64,000 nucleotides of DNA from Scleromatobacter sp039920745 (GCA_039920745.1 JBDSDD010000094.1:1-64000); one strand, 5' to 3'. Shown: positions 34,091 to 41,995, counted from the stretch's first letter. The notes: generated from the sequence alone by a model not told the origin. Program-made: numbers and translations.

Positions 34091-34591
34091 GCGGCGCTGC
34101 GCCCGGTCCGCCGGGCCGGGCGCGGCCGTCTGCGCGGGCGCGGCCGCGCGCGCGACGCGGCGCGCACGCGGTGCCGGCGGAGCGGTCTCGGCCGGGCTCA
34201 GCTCGACGTCGGTCGGATCGACGCACACGCCGGTCGCCCAGGTGGCCACCATCTGCTCGCGCAGCGCCAGCAGATCCTTGCGTTGCGTGCGCAGCGTGCC
34301 GAGCATGTGGTCGATCTCGCCCAGGCGCGTCTCGAGGGCCTGCAGCAACTCGTCCTGCAACTGCGCTTTCGAGAACGCCTCGGTGGTCACGAACAGCGAG
34401 CGCAGCGCATCGAGCGTGAAGCCGAGCGCCTGCGCCACCTGGATGAAGCGCAGCCGCTCCACGGCGCCTTCCGAGTAGCTGCGGTAGCCGTTGCCGGCGC
34501 GCTGCACGGCCGGCAGCAGGCCGCTTTGCTCGTAGAAGCGGATCGCCGACGTGGCGATGCCGGTGGCCGCAGCGAGTTCGCCGATCTTCAT
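34088..34591 (-). CDS. MerR-family transcriptional regulator
   Basis: A 167-aa regulator with the MerR winged helix (KIGELAAATGIATSAIRFYEQ), then a long coiled coil (about 80-118), and an effector end with one Cys (TGVCVDP) and an Ala/Pro/Arg-rich tail. It lacks the CxGCIGCGC iron-sulfur cluster of SoxR. GGAG sits 5 nt before the ATG. It is divergent to the OYE-type reductase gene with 84 bp between, containing a 19-bp-spacer MerR promoter with a 16-bp operator. Effector inferred as an electrophile or oxidant because of the target gene. Confidence 0.9.
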   Translation of the reverse strand: MKIGELAAATGIATSAIRFYEQSGLLPAVQRAGNGYRSYSEGAVERLRFIQVAQALGFTLDALRSLFVTTEAFSKAQLQDELLQALETRLGEIDHMLGTLRTQRKDLLALREQMVATWATGVCVDPTDVELSPAETAPPAPRARRVARAAAPAQTAAPGPADRAQRR

Positions 34592-34609
34592 GACTGCTCC
34601 AGAAGGCGC

Positions 34610-34640
34610 TTGACCTTCAAGTTGACTTGAATCTTAGTAT
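34610..34640 (+). promoter_or_regulatory. MerR-type promoter: TTGACC-N19-TAGTAT with dyad TTCAAGT-TG-ACTTGAA
   Basis: -35 TTGACC (34610-34615), -10 TAGTAT (34635-34640), spacer exactly 19 nt. In the spacer is a perfect dyad TTCAAGT-TG-ACTTGAA (34616-34631), close to the SoxR/MerR-class consensus CTCAAGTTAACTTGAG. The overlong spacer is the hallmark of MerR-activated promoters. It drives the OYE gene (start 34676); the divergent merR gene is probably also controlled from it. Confidence 0.85.
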
Positions 34641-34675
34641 GACGCTACTTTGAAGCTATCCAAGGCTCCCGCTCC

Positions 34676-35917
34676 ATGAAAAACCCCGCCACGCTCCCGC
34701 TGTCGACGCCGCTGTCGCTCCCCAACGGAGCCGTCATCCCCAACCGGGTGGCCAAGGCCGCGATGGAAGAAAACATGGCCGACGCCGGCCAGGTGCCCGG
34801 CCCGGCGATTCGCAGCCTGTACGCGGCCTGGGCACAGGGCGGGGCCGGCCTGCTCATCACCGGCAACGTGATGATCGACGTCCGCGCGATGACCGGGCCG
34901 GGCGCCATCGCGCTGGAGCGCGCCACGCCACGCGCACCCTTCGCCGCGTGGGCGCGTGAGGCCCGTGCGCGGGGCGCGCAGGTCTGGATGCAGATCAGCC
35001 ACCCGGGTCGCCAGGTGATGGCGGCGATGAAGGGCGAGGCCTGGGCGCCGTCGGCCATCGCGCTGGACATCGGCAAGCACAGCGCGCTGTTCGCCCAGCC
35101 GCGCGCGATGACCGAGGCCGAGATCGCCGAGGTCATCGCCCGTTTTGCCGACACCGCACTCGCCGCCCAGGAAGCCGGCTTCACCGGCGTGCAGATCCAC
35201 GCCGCGCATGGCTACCTGATCTCGCAGTTCCTGTCGCCGCTGACCAATCGCCGCACCGACGCCTGGGGCGGCACGCTGGCCAACCGTGCGCGCCTGCTGC
35301 TGGACGTCGTCAAGGCGGTGCGTGCCAAGGTGGCACCGGGCTTCTGCGTCGCCGTCAAGCTGAACTCGGCCGACTTCCAGCGCGGCGGCTTCACCGAGGA
35401 CGACGCGCGCCAGGTGCTGCTGTGGCTCAACGAACTGCCGGTCGACCTGGTCGAGCTGTCGGGCGGCAGCTACGAGGCGCCCGCGATGCAGGGGCGCGCC
35501 GCCGACGGCCGCACGCTGGCGCGCGAGGCTTACTTCCTCGAGTTCGCCAAGGATCTCGCCGCCGTCGCGACGATGCCCGTGATGACCACCGGCGGCATCC
35601 GTCGCCGCGCGGTCGCGGAGCAGGTGCTGGCCAGCGGCGTCGCGATGGTGGGCGTGGCCACGGCGCTGGCCCTGCGTCCCGACCTGCCTGGCGTGTGGTT
35701 CGCGGGCCGCGATGTCGATGTCCCGGTGCAGTCGCTCGCCTGGAAGGACAAGGGCATGGCTGGCCTGGCGGTGATGGCGTTGGTCACGCGCCGACTGCGC
35801 GCGCTGGCCGCGGGGCAGGGCGCACCGCGCGCGTACTCGCCGCTGTTCACGCTGATCGTCGACCAGCTGCGTACGAAGCGCCTGACGATGCGTTACCGGC
35901 AGTGGGCGCGTCGCTGA
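34676..35917 (+). CDS. NADH:flavin oxidoreductase (Old Yellow Enzyme family)
   Basis: A 413-aa flavin-binding TIM-barrel enzyme. Motifs: QISHPGRQ (FMN/substrate region), HAAHGYLISQFLSPLTNRR (family active-site stretch with catalytic His), NRVAKAAMEENMAD at the N-terminus. No extra Fe-S or FAD domain of 2,4-dienoyl-CoA reductase, so it is the short type. Such enzymes reduce activated C=C bonds of electrophiles. The gene is driven by the MerR-type promoter at 34610-34640. It is convergent with ribF, three bases apart. Probably part of an electrophile/redox stress response. Confidence 0.92.
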   Translation: MKNPATLPLSTPLSLPNGAVIPNRVAKAAMEENMADAGQVPGPAIRSLYAAWAQGGAGLLITGNVMIDVRAMTGPGAIALERATPRAPFAAWAREARARGAQVWMQISHPGRQVMAAMKGEAWAPSAIALDIGKHSALFAQPRAMTEAEIAEVIARFADTALAAQEAGFTGVQIHAAHGYLISQFLSPLTNRRTDAWGGTLANRARLLLDVVKAVRAKVAPGFCVAVKLNSADFQRGGFTEDDARQVLLWLNELPVDLVELSGGSYEAPAMQGRAADGRTLAREAYFLEFAKDLAAVATMPVMTTGGIRRRAVAEQVLASGVAMVGVATALALRPDLPGVWFAGRDVDVPVQSLAWKDKGMAGLAVMALVTRRLRALAAGQGAPRAYSPLFTLIVDQLRTKRLTMRYRQWARR

Positions 35918-35920
35918 TCC

Positions 35921-36916
35921 TCAGGCGCTGAAGTACGCCTTCGCGTCGACGACGTCGGCCGCGATGCCGGCCTGAAGCGCCTCCAGGGAGCCGTAGTTGC
36001 GCTCCGCGTGGAGCCATTTCACGAGCTCGACGTTGACCAGCTTGCCATAGGCCGCCTCGCGGCCCAGCGGTTCGGGCCAGGCCAGGCAATGCGTCTCCAG
36101 CAGCACACGGCCGGCCTTCTCGATGGTGGGCCGCACGCCCAGGCTGGAGACCGCCGGCAGCGGCTCCGGTGTGAGCCCGTGCACACGGGAGACGAAGATG
36201 CCCGACGCCGCGGGACGCGCGTCCGGCATGCGCAGGTTGAGCGTGCGAAAGCCGTCGCCCGCGCCACGCTGCGTGGCGCCCAGTTCGCGGCCCAGCTTGC
36301 TGCCGTGCGCCACGCGGCCGCTGACCGACACCGGCCGGCCCAGCAACGACGCGGCCTTGGCGAGATCGCCCGTGGCCAGCGCGTCGCGCACCGCGGAGCT
36401 CGACACGCGCAGGCCGTGCACCTCGTAGCTCATCATGCGTGCGACGTCGAAGCCGAGCGCGCTGCCCGCGGCGTCCAGCATCGCGTAGTCGCCCGCGCGC
36501 TTTGCCCCGAAGCGGAAGTCGTCACCCACCAGCACGTAGCGCACGCCCAGGCCCGTCATCAGCACGTTGGCGATGAACTCATCGGGCGACAACGCTGCGA
36601 GTTGCTTGTCGAAGCGCAGCAAGATCACATGGTCGATGCCGCAGCGCTCGAGCTCGACCACCTGGTCGCGCAGCGTGGCGATGCGCGCCGGCGCGAGTTC
36701 GGGCTTGCCGACGCGGCGGGCGAAGAAGTCGCGTGGATGCGGCTCGAACGTGAGCACGCAGGCTGGCACGCCGCGATGGCGGGCCTCGTTGCGCAGCAGC
36801 GCGAGCATCGCCTGGTGCCCGCGGTGCACGCCGTCGAAGTTGCCGATGGTCAGCGCCGTGCCGCCCCGCGCGAGCGCGAGGGTGGCGAGGGAGTTGAGGC
36901 CGCGATGAATCTGCAT
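35921..36916 (-). CDS. ribF: Bifunctional riboflavin kinase/FAD synthetase
   Basis: A 331-aa enzyme that makes FMN and FAD from riboflavin. The N-terminal FAD-synthetase domain shows TIGNFDGVHRGHQ (nucleotidyltransferase HxGH), and the C-terminal kinase domain from about 185 shows the expected DALATGDLAKAASLLGRP and PTI..FPE-like elements. Upstream is a GATAAT hexamer separated by 6 nt from the ATG at 36916, suggesting a leaderless start. In relatives ribF is followed by ileS and lspA; here the MerR/OYE pair lies between. It also supplies FMN/FAD for the neighbouring flavoenzyme. Confidence 0.95.
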   Translation of the reverse strand: MQIHRGLNSLATLALARGGTALTIGNFDGVHRGHQAMLALLRNEARHRGVPACVLTFEPHPRDFFARRVGKPELAPARIATLRDQVVELERCGIDHVILLRFDKQLAALSPDEFIANVLMTGLGVRYVLVGDDFRFGAKRAGDYAMLDAAGSALGFDVARMMSYEVHGLRVSSSAVRDALATGDLAKAASLLGRPVSVSGRVAHGSKLGRELGATQRGAGDGFRTLNLRMPDARPAASGIFVSRVHGLTPEPLPAVSSLGVRPTIEKAGRVLLETHCLAWPEPLGREAAYGKLVNVELVKWLHAERNYGSLEALQAGIAADVVDAKAYFSA

Positions 36917-36922
36917 GGCGGG

Positions 36923-36928
36923 ATTATC
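36923..36928 (-). promoter_or_regulatory. -10 hexamer GATAAT, leaderless promoter candidate for ribF
   Basis: GATAAT is separated by exactly 6 nt from the ATG at 36916. There is no Shine-Dalgarno sequence in that gap. Same geometry as at 1625-1630. Confidence 0.5.
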
Positions 36929-36999
36929 GACCGTCGCGCGGGCGGCGCCGGCGGCGTGGGGTCGGCGCGACGCTGCGCACGGCACGCATCACGACAGTA

Positions 37000-37068
37000 T
37001 TGAAACTACAAATCTGATTTGTTATCTGGACCCGGATTCCTGTAATTACTTTTTATTGCTACAGGAAT
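37000..37068 (+). promoter_or_regulatory. Amylase upstream region: TTGAAA with two dyads
   Basis: A -35-like TTGAAA (37000-37005) is followed by a palindrome ACAAATC-T-GATTTGT (37008-37022), and then by a wider dyad ATTCCTGTA-N15-TACAGGAAT (37036-37044 and 37060-37068). The area is clearly more AT-rich than its surroundings. The palindrome sits where a regulator would block or bend the promoter. No -10 is firm. Probably controls the alpha-amylase gene, 224 nt away. Confidence 0.5.
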
Positions 37069-37249
37069 GTATTTACCGATCGGCTAGGTAAAGAGCCCCT
37101 GGAATACCGCTATCGAGGGAGTTCTTCCTCTTGTTGGACGCACGGGGAGGTATTAAAACTACTCGGAACTCGAGAAAGGTGACGGCCGAACTCCCTCAGA
37201 GTGCCGATTCGCGCGCCCCGTGCGTGCCCCTGACAAATCAAAAAATGAC

Positions 37250-37274
37250 GACGACCGACAACGATTCGGTCGTC
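37250..37274 (+). promoter_or_regulatory. 5' leader hairpin GACGACCGA-N7-TCGGTCGTC before the amylase start
   Basis: A perfect 9-bp stem with a 7-nt loop ends 17 nt before the amylase ATG. The ATG has no obvious Shine-Dalgarno sequence. The hairpin could affect translation initiation or mRNA stability. Confidence 0.45.
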
Positions 37275-37291
37275 CAACGAGACAAGCCACC

Positions 37292-39169
37292 ATGCAAACC
37301 ATCCTCCCCCGCGGGCTGCGCGCGAGCGTGCTCGCCGCGTCCCTCGCGGCCGTCTTCGCCGGCCCCGCCTTCGCCCTCAATCCTCGCGACACCTCGGTCC
37401 AGATGTTCGAGTGGAGCTGGAACGATCTCGCCACCGAGTGCACCCAGTTCCTCGGGCCCAACGGCTACGGCGGCGTCCAGATCTCGCCGCCCGCGGCCGC
37501 CAAGATCACCGGCAACTGGTGGGACGTGTACCAGCAGGTCAACTACGTCAACCTGACCAGCAAGATGGGCACGCCTGCCCAACTGCAATCCATGATCAAC
37601 ACGTGCCACGCGGCGGGCGTGCGCGTCTACGCCGACATCGTGGTCAACCAGATGGCTGGCGATTCCGGCACGGCCACCGACGGCTCGACCTGGAACGCCG
37701 GCACGCTCACCTATCCGTACTTCAGCTCGAGCGATTTCCACGCGGCCTGCAACATCCAGGGCGCCGACTACAACTCGGCGGCCGGTCGCTCCAACGTCCA
37801 GAACTGCCGCCTGGTGGGCCTGCCCGACCTGAACACCGAGAGCACCTACGTGCGCGGGCAGATCGCCAACTACCTGAACGCGCTGTTGACGCTGGGCATC
37901 GACGGTTTTCGCATCGACGCTGCCAAGCACCAGGCGGCCGCGTCGCTGCAGGCCATCATGAACTCGGTGAAATCGGCGCACCCGACCACCAACAAGGGCG
38001 AGGCGATCTGGGTGACGCAGGAGATCGTCCCCGACGGCGAGGTGATCCGCTCGGACTACTTCCCGATCGGCACCATCAACGAATTCCAGTTCGCCTACGC
38101 AATGCGGGATGCCTGGCGCAACGCCAACGGCTCTTCCCCATCGACGATCCCGACCATGATGGGCACCTGGAACAACTGGGGCGGCACCTGGGGCTTCGTG
38201 CAACCGAGCAATGCGACGGTGTTCGTCAACAACTGGGACACCGAGCGCAACGGCAGCACGCTGGACGCCAGCAACTTCACCGGCGCGACCAACGATACCC
38301 AGGGCTCGCACCGCTACGACCTGGCCAACATCTTCATGCTCGCGCAGGGCTACGGCGAAGCGCAGTTGCATTCGGGCTTCCGCTTCTCGAACCAGGACCA
38401 GGATCGCCCGGGCGCCAGCCCGTACGCCGGCGGCGTGGCGCAGATCAACGTCAACTGGGACTTCATCCATCGCTGGAGCGACATCGCTCCGATGGTGAAG
38501 TTCCGCTCGGCGGCGAATGGGCAGGCGCAGGCGAACTGGGTCACGGGGAGCGCCAACCAGATCGCGTTCAGCCGGGGCAACGTCGGCTTCGTCGCGTTGA
38601 ACAACTCGACGTCGGCGTGGAACAAGACCTTCTACACGGGGCTGCCGGCCGGCACGTACTGCAACATCGTGCACGGCGTGAAGAACGCGGGTGGCACCGC
38701 GTGCGCCAGCGACTCGGTGAGCGTCAACGCCAGTGGCAACGCCACCTTCACCGTGGCCGCCGATGGCGGATCCACGGTGCCGGCGGTGGCCCTCTACACC
38801 GGCCAGACGATCACCGGCTCGGGCGGCGGCGGCACGGGGTCGACCACCTGCGCGGTGACGTTCACCATCGCCAACGCGGCCACCGTGTCCGGCCAGAACC
38901 TGTACGTGGTCGGCAACCAGGCCGCCATCGGCAACTGGACGCCGGCCTCCGGCTTCGCGCTGACGATCCAGGGTTCGGGTGCGAATGTGCCCTGGACCGG
39001 CACTATTTCCTTGCCGGCCGCCACGGCCATGCAATACAAGTACGTGAAGTGGAACGGCTCGACAGCCGTCTGGGAAAGCAACCAGGCGACGTCGAGCGGC
39101 AACCGCGAATTCACGTCGTGCGCAGCGGGAGCGACCGCGGCACGCAGTGATGGGAACTTCAAGAACTGA
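37292..39169 (+). CDS. Secreted alpha-amylase (GH13) with C-terminal CBM20 starch-binding domain
   Basis: A 625-aa extracellular starch-degrading enzyme. Signal peptide to about residue 28; (beta/alpha)8 barrel about 33-425; CBM20 from about 527 to the C-terminus (aromatic starch-binding pattern VVGNQAAIGNW). Catalytic residues are D209 (GFRIDAAKH), E244 (TQEI) and D316 (FVNNWD). Two substrate-contact His of the family are replaced: region I N119-Q120 (usually N-H) and region IV N314-W315-D316 (usually N-H-D). Related to the Streptomyces/animal-type GH13 group. The CBM and catalysis look intact, but altered -1 subsite contacts are predicted. A strong terminator follows. Confidence 0.9.
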   Translation: MQTILPRGLRASVLAASLAAVFAGPAFALNPRDTSVQMFEWSWNDLATECTQFLGPNGYGGVQISPPAAAKITGNWWDVYQQVNYVNLTSKMGTPAQLQSMINTCHAAGVRVYADIVVNQMAGDSGTATDGSTWNAGTLTYPYFSSSDFHAACNIQGADYNSAAGRSNVQNCRLVGLPDLNTESTYVRGQIANYLNALLTLGIDGFRIDAAKHQAAASLQAIMNSVKSAHPTTNKGEAIWVTQEIVPDGEVIRSDYFPIGTINEFQFAYAMRDAWRNANGSSPSTIPTMMGTWNNWGGTWGFVQPSNATVFVNNWDTERNGSTLDASNFTGATNDTQGSHRYDLANIFMLAQGYGEAQLHSGFRFSNQDQDRPGASPYAGGVAQINVNWDFIHRWSDIAPMVKFRSAANGQAQANWVTGSANQIAFSRGNVGFVALNNSTSAWNKTFYTGLPAGTYCNIVHGVKNAGGTACASDSVSVNASGNATFTVAADGGSTVPAVALYTGQTITGSGGGGTGSTTCAVTFTIANAATVSGQNLYVVGNQAAIGNWTPASGFALTIQGSGANVPWTGTISLPAATAMQYKYVKWNGSTAVWESNQATSSGNREFTSCAAGATAARSDGNFKN

Positions 39170-39193
39170 CGCCTGAAGGCGTCGTTGGGTGCG

Positions 39194-39225
39194 GGCCGGC
39201 GAACGGGAGTTCGCCGGCCTTTTTT
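39194..39225 (+). terminator. Rho-independent terminator after the amylase gene
   Basis: A 10-bp perfect GC stem (GGCCGGCGAA/TTCGCCGGCC) with a CGGGAG loop is followed by TTTTTT. This is the clearest terminator in the window. A second small GACGCC/GGCGTC hairpin overlaps the stop region at 39168-39183. Confidence 0.93.
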
Positions 39226-39246
39226 CTTGGTGCCCCTGGTCGCGGA

Positions 39247-39759
39247 CTACCAGCCCGTCGACACGTACTTGTCGCCCGCCGCCTTGTAGCGCTCGATCGC
39301 CGACTTGAGCTGGCCATACTGCTCGCAGTTCGCGCCGCACTCGGTCGACAACGCCGCCAGCCGGGCCTGCGCCTTCGGCAGGTCGCCCTTCATCAGGTAG
39401 AGCTCGCCGGAATATTCGAGCGTGTTGCGATGGTGCGGGTCGATGCGCAACGCGGCGTCGTAGTACTTCTCCGAGCCCGCGAGGTCGGGCGTCTTGCCCT
39501 TGCGCAGCGTGAAGCCCATGAGGTTGTTCCAGTCCGCGCTCCCGGCGTCGTTGACGCGGTGCAGTTCGTCCAGCGCGGCGCTCCATTGCCGGGCGGCGAT
39601 CAGGGTGCGTGCCTGGCCCAGATTGTCGGCGGCCGGGCGTGCGGGCGCCGCGGCCGGGGCGGGTTCGGGTGCGCTGTCGGAGGCGTGCGCCAGGGACGGC
39701 GCGAGCGTCGCGGCCAGGATGAGGGCGGTCGAGGCGGCGAGGGAGAAACGTGCTTGCAT
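39247..39759 (-). CDS. Periplasmic TPR-repeat protein
   Basis: A 170-aa protein with a signal peptide (about 1-26, cleavage after AHA), an Ala/Pro linker and three TPR units (about 48-155; e.g. KYYDAALRIDPHHRNTLEYSGELYL). An adaptor in the periplasm. AGGA lies about 9 nt before the ATG at 39759. Convergent with the amylase across its terminator. No partner identified. Confidence 0.85.
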   Translation of the reverse strand: MQARFSLAASTALILAATLAPSLAHASDSAPEPAPAAAPARPAADNLGQARTLIAARQWSAALDELHRVNDAGSADWNNLMGFTLRKGKTPDLAGSEKYYDAALRIDPHHRNTLEYSGELYLMKGDLPKAQARLAALSTECGANCEQYGQLKSAIERYKAAGDKYVSTGW

Positions 39760-39871
39760 GATGGCTTCCTGTTGAAGGCGCTCGTCGGGGAAATCCGAGG
39801 AATCCCGTTCATTTACGTGGGCGGCGGCTGAATGGATCACGGTGGAGCGAAATATTTTTCGATCGCGGGTC

Positions 39872-40615
39872 TCACCAGACCTTGGCGCACGGTCCCTGGG
39901 CGAGGAATGCGGCGCCGGGTGTCGTTGGTGCGACGGGCCCGGTGTTGGCCGCGGACAGGCCCAGGTGCGTCATCGTCGCGAGCAGCGACTCCGCCGGGGC
40001 GGCGAGGGTAATGTCGGCGCTCTGGACGTTCGGCGAGCGGCCGACGAGGCGCGGCGTGGGATCGGCGTCGTTCCATGCCCACACGGCGAGCTCCTGGCCT
40101 GCCGGCAGGGCGATCGGGTGCAGCAGGCGCACTGTCAGCCGCGTGCCGTGGCGGCGCGCCGTCGTCGCGAGCAGCGCGTGGCCTTGCGGGTCCGACAGCA
40201 CGCCCACGTAGCTGGCCGGTGCCGCTTCGGTGCTGCGCTCGAGGGCGACCCATTGCGGCTGGGCGACCAGCAGCACCGCGCACAGCGACGCGCCGAAGAC
40301 GAGGCCGAAGCCGCCCGACCAGCCGGCCCATGCTCGCGTGCGTCCGCCCGCATGCGAGCGCACAGGCGCGGCCGCCGCTTCTCGACCGAACAAGCGGGCC
40401 TGCACGTTGTTCCAGACCATCGGCCGCGGCGCTGGCGCTTCGGGCGCGCCGTCCTCGAGAACGCGCAATCGCTGCTGCCAGTCGGCCACGGCCTGCGCCG
40501 CGACGGCGGAGGTGGTGATGACGCGGGCGAAGCGCCGGCTCGCACGCGGCGAGAGCGTGCCCAGGGCCTGGGCGCGCGCCAGCGCCTCGAGGCGCTCAGG
40601 TTGCAGGTAGTTCAT
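39872..40615 (-). CDS. Anti-sigma factor of the RskA type
   Basis: A 247-aa protein with a cytoplasmic N-terminal region (about 1-90, ARAQALGTLSPRASRRF like the RskA sigma-binding region, no zinc HxxxCxxC signature), one transmembrane helix (about 97-117), and a periplasmic domain with anti-sigma-K-like features (VWAWNDADPTPRLVG). Its ATG at 40615 overlaps the sigma factor stop by four bases, so the two are made together. It likely sequesters the ECF sigma factor until a periplasmic signal triggers release. Confidence 0.85.
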   Translation of the reverse strand: MNYLQPERLEALARAQALGTLSPRASRRFARVITTSAVAAQAVADWQQRLRVLEDGAPEAPAPRPMVWNNVQARLFGREAAAAPVRSHAGGRTRAWAGWSGGFGLVFGASLCAVLLVAQPQWVALERSTEAAPASYVGVLSDPQGHALLATTARRHGTRLTVRLLHPIALPAGQELAVWAWNDADPTPRLVGRSPNVQSADITLAAPAESLLATMTHLGLSAANTGPVAPTTPGAAFLAQGPCAKVW

Positions 40616-41208
40616 GGGGTGGCCACTCCACGGCCTTGAAGGCACGCCTTCAGGACATCCAGCCCGCGCCGCACCCAAGCCTTGGTGGTGCCCAACGGGG
40701 ACTGCAGCGCCTGGGCGGCCTCGGTGTGCGACATGCCCTGGTAGTAGACGAGCGCGAGCGCCTGGCGCTGCGAGGCGCTCAGCGTGTCCATGCATTGCTG
40801 GACGCCGGCGCTGCGGATCGCGGCGTCGAGCCACTGCTCCGGACCCGCGGCGGGCGAGGCCATCGCGTCGGGCGCGGCGGCGTCGTCATCGCCGTGGGCG
40901 TCCGACAGCGCCGCGGCGCGCGACCGGCGGATGTCGATGGCGCGGTTGCGCACGATGTTGATCAGCCAGGTCATCGGGGCGCCGAGCCGTGCGTCGTACA
41001 GGCCCGCGCCGTGCCAGACCTTGACGAAGGCGTCCTGCAGCACCTCCTCCGCGAGATCGCGGTGCTGCAGCACACGCCAGGCCACGCCCATCAGGTAGGA
41101 CGACGTGGCTTGGTACAGCGCGTCGAACGCGCGCCGGTCGCCCAGCGCGACGTGCGCCAGCCAGCGGGCGAGGTCGTCGTTTTCAGGGGGGAGTGTGCGG
41201 CGCGCCAT
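40612..41208 (-). CDS. ECF-type RNA polymerase sigma factor
   Basis: A 198-aa sigma-70 family ECF factor (RpoE/SigK-like). Region 2 at about 25-95 (LYQATSSYLMGVAWRVL...DAFVKVWHG) and region 4 at about 139-190 (SASQRQALALVYYQGMSHTEAAQ). Coupled to the anti-sigma factor. An 8-bp dyad (41272-41290) lies between this gene and the upstream PEP-CTERM gene. The likely targets are not known but may include the neighbouring PEP-CTERM gene. Confidence 0.93.
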   Translation of the reverse strand: MARRTLPPENDDLARWLAHVALGDRRAFDALYQATSSYLMGVAWRVLQHRDLAEEVLQDAFVKVWHGAGLYDARLGAPMTWLINIVRNRAIDIRRSRAAALSDAHGDDDAAAPDAMASPAAGPEQWLDAAIRSAGVQQCMDTLSASQRQALALVYYQGMSHTEAAQALQSPLGTTKAWVRRGLDVLKACLQGRGVATP

Positions 41209-41271
41209 GTCGGATGCGTGAGCTGGAGGTGGGGCGGCGGCAACGGGCCGCCAGCGACGATGGTACGTCGT

Positions 41272-41290
41272 CGGGTCGCGTTGCGACCCG
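41272..41290. promoter_or_regulatory. Dyad CGGGTCGC-N3-GCGACCCG upstream of the ECF sigma gene
   Basis: Perfect 8-bp arms with a GTT loop, located between the PEP-CTERM stop and the sigma start (64 nt away). No T-run, so an operator or an RNA-processing hairpin is more likely than a terminator. Confidence 0.4.
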
Positions 41291-41307
41291 GCTGGTTGAC
41301 CTGTCGT

Positions 41308-41931
41308 TCACGCCGAGGCGGCGACCCTGCGGCGGCGTGCGGCGAAGGCGAGCAGGCCCAGCCCGGCGCCCATGAGCGCGAGCGGTGCGGGCTCGGGCAC
41401 CGCGCTGACGCGGGTGTCGCCGTCCGGCGCGAAGTCCGCATTGCGTGCGAGGCCGGCGACACTCGAATCGATGGACCAGAGCGCCCACGTCACCTCCGGG
41501 TCGGTGATGCCGTTGGTGGGCAGCAACGCGGTGGGCACGATGGCCCAGATGTCGTCGCCGTCCACGCGCGTGTTCACGGCGTTGCCGCCGACGGCGCCGG
41601 TGCCGTTCGAATGCAGGGTCACCGTCGACGTGAAGGCCACGCCCGGCTCGCCGATCGCGCCGAACGGCGTCTTCGGCGTGCCGCCGAGGTCGAACCCGAA
41701 CACGTAGGCGGCGTTGGGCGTCCCGGCGAGCGGGCCGGCCAGGGTGGCGTGGAGCAGGAAGTCGCCGTGCACCGCATCGAAGGCGACGTCCGCCCAGACG
41801 ATGTCGAAGGCGGCGCCGTGCTGGCCCGTGAAGCTCGGCAGGAAGTCGCCGTGCGGATCGGTGACCGCGAAGGCGTTGGCCGTTGCGGCGAGGCCGGCGG
41901 CGATGAGCAGGTTGCGAACGAGGGTGTGCAT
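41308..41931 (-). CDS. PEP-CTERM sorting domain protein
   Basis: A 207-aa exported protein. Signal peptide (about 1-22), an Asp/Ala/Gly-rich beta-type body, and a C-terminal VPEP motif, hydrophobic helix and Arg cluster (AARRRR). No PEP-CTERM export system is encoded here. It lies just upstream of the ECF sigma/anti-sigma pair on the same strand. An 8-bp dyad lies 43 nt before the start (41974-41995). The body does not match a family I recognise. Confidence 0.85.
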   Translation of the reverse strand: MHTLVRNLLIAAGLAATANAFAVTDPHGDFLPSFTGQHGAAFDIVWADVAFDAVHGDFLLHATLAGPLAGTPNAAYVFGFDLGGTPKTPFGAIGEPGVAFTSTVTLHSNGTGAVGGNAVNTRVDGDDIWAIVPTALLPTNGITDPEVTWALWSIDSSVAGLARNADFAPDGDTRVSAVPEPAPLALMGAGLGLLAFAARRRRVAASA

Positions 41932-41973
41932 GGTGACCGCTTTTCGAGTGATGGCAGGGCTTTGGCCCGGGGG

Positions 41974-41995
41974 TCGACGCGGATTGGCGCGTCGA
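41974..41995. promoter_or_regulatory. Dyad TCGACGCG-N6-CGCGTCGA upstream of the PEP-CTERM gene
   Basis: Perfect 8-bp arms with a 6-nt spacer, 43 nt upstream of the start at 41931. Candidate operator or leader hairpin. Confidence 0.4.

Noticed and set aside
31037..34630. A 1197-codon open frame antisense to ileS
   Set aside because: High GC keeps antisense frames open opposite long conserved genes. Its product is Arg/Val/His-rich low complexity, and IleRS on the other strand is complete and conserved.
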